Assembly: GCF_030272615.1 (NCBI RefSeq)
Contig: NC_081409.1
Coordinates: forward strand, 526,676,975 to 526,740,974
Source of the DNA: Cryptomeria japonica
Lineage: Eukaryota; Streptophyta; Pinopsida; Cupressales; Cupressaceae
DNA length: 64,000 bases
Direction: 5' to 3'
How positions within the stretch are numbered: the first letter of the stretch is position 1; the number at the start of each line of letters is the position of its first letter. The notes beneath the pieces are model-generated. The model searched no databases. It saw only the letters and a program-made list of their open reading frames with translations, and was not told where the DNA came from. Below, piece after piece: positions 61,157 to 64,000 of this stretch. The position numbers and the translations under genes are program-made.

Positions 61157-61824
61157 CCTTGTTCATTTGCTATTTCATCCCAAGAAATAGTTGCTTCACT
61201 CCAATTGAGGGCTGACTAATTCACAAAAAATTCTCTAAGTGAAATCACCATCAGAGCAGCTTTCCAAGATCATACTCAAAATATTTTTTCCTATTTTCCA
61301 CTAAATCAGAGTAGAATTCTAGCAAAATTAAGTATCCTCCCACTGTTTTTTAGCTACGCATTTTTGCTTAAAATAGAAAAGTCTGAAATTCAACTTTTTC
61401 TGGAACAGATTCAAGCCACAATATGTCAAAGCATGGCGATCTGTTGTTGAGTTTAACAAGGCCATGTGAAACACAATTTGTATAGATCTTTCTTGTATGT
61501 GTGAGGAAGCCTTGACCAAAAAATTGTTAGGGATGCAAAGTCATGATGCAATTATTAACAGGTTATCAGGGACTCCAACTGAGGCACAACAGACAAATGA
61601 AATGTTGCTTATAGGTTACAAGGCCAGAAGTGGTCGCTATCAGGATTGTAAAGTTTGTTGAAACAATATAGCTTGGAGAGTCTTATTTCTGCAGGGACTC
61701 GGTGCAAAGAGCTCTCCTAGTATGGCCCAAAAATACTCATGCATATCTTGAGAATGCCTGTCAAACAGTACTCATTATTCTCAGAGTCATTTGATGAATG
61801 ATACATGGGATAATGGCCCATTTT
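61157..61824. other. No gene recognised
   Basis: Intronic or intergenic sequence. Confidence 0.35.
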
Positions 61825-61888
61825 GTGCGCGCGCGTGTGTGCGTGCGTGAGTGTGCGTCTGCCTGTCTGTCTGTCTGTCTGTCTGTGA
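61825..61888. repeat. Compound microsatellite (GC/GT)n-(CTGT)n
   Basis: tgcgcgcgcgtgtgtgcgtg is followed after a short break by about six CTGT units. Confidence 0.95.
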
Positions 61889-64000
61889 CCATCATTGTAT
61901 TTTCACTCTTGGGCTAGTACTATTGATGTGAACTAAATGAGCACTGCAAATTGTTCTATGATTTAATCAATTGATAATTAAGGTTCAGTTTGTGGTTTTT
62001 TTATATTATGTAATCTTCCAGTACAGCCATTCCATGCCATTTCCATTTTCCTAGGATTTTCAAGGTTCCAACCAGCTACATTTTATGTCCCACCATTTGG
62101 CATTCCACACAAAAGGCGACTCCTTTGAACATAGGTTTTTGTGCATACGCTATATTCCCAAATACACTGAACATATACCAAATGGCCAGACCAGCAATCA
62201 TGAGATGAGTACAAATATCAAAACTTTGAAAGTTATTGTTGTTAAAAGGTTAGTGTATTTTAGATTAGCACATTTAGGTTTGACAGAAAATTAGCTTAGC
62301 AGATGGCCCTTTTGATGCTCAACTGCTTCCCCACCAAACACAACTATCACCATCAGCCACTTTAAATTCCTTGGAGGTGTTTTATGCAGCATCTTAGGCA
62401 AGAGTTAGAGACCAAAAATTTATATTTTAGTTCTAAATACTGGTCATAACATTGTTACCAGTTAATCAATTCAAAAAGGAGGTAAAAGTCATCAAATGTA
62501 AATTTTCTTTGATATTGACAAATATTTAGGAGTGAAAAGATCAAAATAAAAATCCAAAAGCGACAAGTTATTAAATTATATTTGAAAGTTAACTGATGTG
62601 CAAAATTTTAGTGACTCACATGTTTACTATTGATCATACAGGTTTTGTGACACAGATTAGGTAAGGCTAGAAGGAATCCTTAAAAAGCCAAGCTTAAAGA
62701 AAGCTAATGATAGTAGAGATTGGCCCATAGTTTAAAGGGAAATTGAAGTGCTGGCCACTGAGCAAGCAAACACAGGGCTTGAGAATGTGAGGATCTTGTT
62801 TACAGCAGCCACATGGATAGTTAGATGTAGCTTTTAAGTAGTGTTTTAGGCGTTATCAGACATTGGAAACCATAGACAGAGAAAATCTTTTTCTCTCTCC
62901 TTGATGTGATTGGTAATGCTTCTGAATTCAAAATCTTAAAGATATGTAGCCCTGAAAAAAATCTGGAAATCCTTCAAACAATTTAATCTCACCTTAAAAT
63001 CATCAAGGCTTCAGGCAAGGTAGTGCTTTGTGTAGCAATAGCATATCTCCCTTTCTAACTCATACCAGTTCATTTTTTCCATTTCTACATGAGTGTGAAT
63101 TTAAGTTGACACATAATTCTGAGTGATGATGATTGTGCTGGGGAAACGTTTCTACAAAGATCATTATTAAAAAGTTCAAGCTATGTGATGATGCTACCAA
63201 AAAAAATTAATTACTAAGATAAATATTAAGGCAGTGTTTCAGATACTAAATCCAAACAGAGATCATGTTTAGCTCAACAATATAAATTGCTCCTTTAGTG
63301 TCAGGCCATGTCTCCATCAGCCATTAGTTATTGCCGGTGACAGATATTGGTTCATAATTTCCAGGAAACTTCATTTTAGGAACCTGGACTGCCTCCCCAT
63401 CCACATACCTACAATTTATGGTAACTATATAATATATAGCCATTTCCTTAATCAATTACTTGCATACCCTAATTTGATTGGTGTCCCCATTCCTGTACCC
63501 ACATGACTCCTGGTAACCATGTTAATTTGTCATATCTAATATTCAGCATACATGATTATGTCATGATCTGTTTAGCGTTTGCTCATGCTTTATTGGATTA
63601 TCCTTGTAGCTCATACTCTTTTCTCTTTTTTATGGTTACAGTTCATTTTTGGAACTTGATTATTTTTTAATTTCATTATTGGCCAATATATCAAGTTCTA
63701 TTGACCTACTTTGGTCATTTGTGGGTTTTAATTTAATTTTTCTTTCCCTTCAATGTTGTTATGCCAACACCAAATACATTTTCATTAAGGGTTAACTGCA
63801 AATCTAAGGTCGATGTGACATGGTAGATGACAAAGATCCATGTCGTGTGGTCTATAACTTATATTCCTTTGCCATAAATGTTCTTGGATGGCTCACAAAA
63901 CAGGTCTTTCAGATGAATATGTTCAACGTGGCAAACAAGACAACAGCAGGCATATTTTTTGGGCTTGTAATTTGTATTACTTCTGAAATTGTTTTTAACC
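61889..64000. other. No gene recognised to the right edge
   Basis: No domain or clear exon on either strand. It may hold further intron of the minus-strand CCHC gene. I looked for DWNN- or RING-type motifs in the minus-strand reading and did not find any. Confidence 0.35.

Overview
The window looks like a plant nuclear genome, most likely from a large, repeat-rich genome such as a conifer. That assignment is inference. The evidence is AT-rich DNA, spliced exons with GT-AG borders, plant-type transposon families (CACTA/En-Spm, plant mobile domain genes, Ty1/copia and Ty3-like LTRs, RNase H-bearing LINEs, tRNA-derived SINEs), long simple repeats and only one convincing host gene. I see no rRNA genes, functional tRNAs, CRISPR arrays, operons or organelle genes. 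I also recognised no reverse transcriptase or integrase domain, so the retroelements are non-autonomous, truncated or decayed.

Layout. 0-2.2 kb is the 3' part of a LINE (RNase H remnant, then a poly-A tail). 2.3-6.5 kb holds minus-strand LTR remnants whose ends read TGTAGACA or TGTATACA and are followed by polypurine tracts. 6.5-8.24 kb is the first part of a decayed plant mobile domain (PMD) gene. It is cut at 8238 by an inverted, truncated LTR. 10.4-21.2 kb is a decayed but recognisable CACTA-type transposon, all on the + strand: TNP2 transposase, DUF4218 and DUF4216 exons, the last ending in a very long Asp/Gly/His triplet repeat. A second multi-exon gene follows, in which a SET methyltransferase-like domain precedes a Transposase_24/TNPA-like region. 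A copia solo LTR sits in one of its introns. 22.8-25.7 kb is an unidentified decayed ORF on the minus strand. 27.3-28.5 kb is the C-terminal part of a PMD gene on the minus strand, ending exactly at a 7.9-kb LTR element (28515-36462). That element carries a Ser/Pro/His-rich ORF and no polymerase.

36.7-38.6 kb is another LINE remnant. 39.9-41.5 kb is a decayed minus-strand ORF. 41.9-54 kb is very AT-rich DNA with a 102-bp TA repeat, a CT repeat, a SINE with a clear 15-bp target duplication, a third LINE 3' end and several local tandem duplications. 54.35 kb is a second SINE and 55.2-55.7 kb is a gag fragment. 58.1-60.7 kb, on the minus strand, holds the 3' six coding exons of a real gene: a CCHC zinc-knuckle protein with a Pro/Met/Tyr-rich middle and a charged Arg/Lys/His/Ser tail. 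Its 5' end lies beyond the right edge or in exons I could not find.

Most notable. (1) A SET domain is embedded in a spliced CACTA-transposon gene. (2) The two PMD halves end at the same codon junction, each against an LTR end of one related family and with near-matching 5-bp target duplications, but in opposite orientation. This is the signature expected of an LTR-mediated inversion of about 20 kb. (3) Two near-perfect fold-back hairpins (39.1 and 56.65 kb) are reminiscent of miRNA precursors or MITEs.
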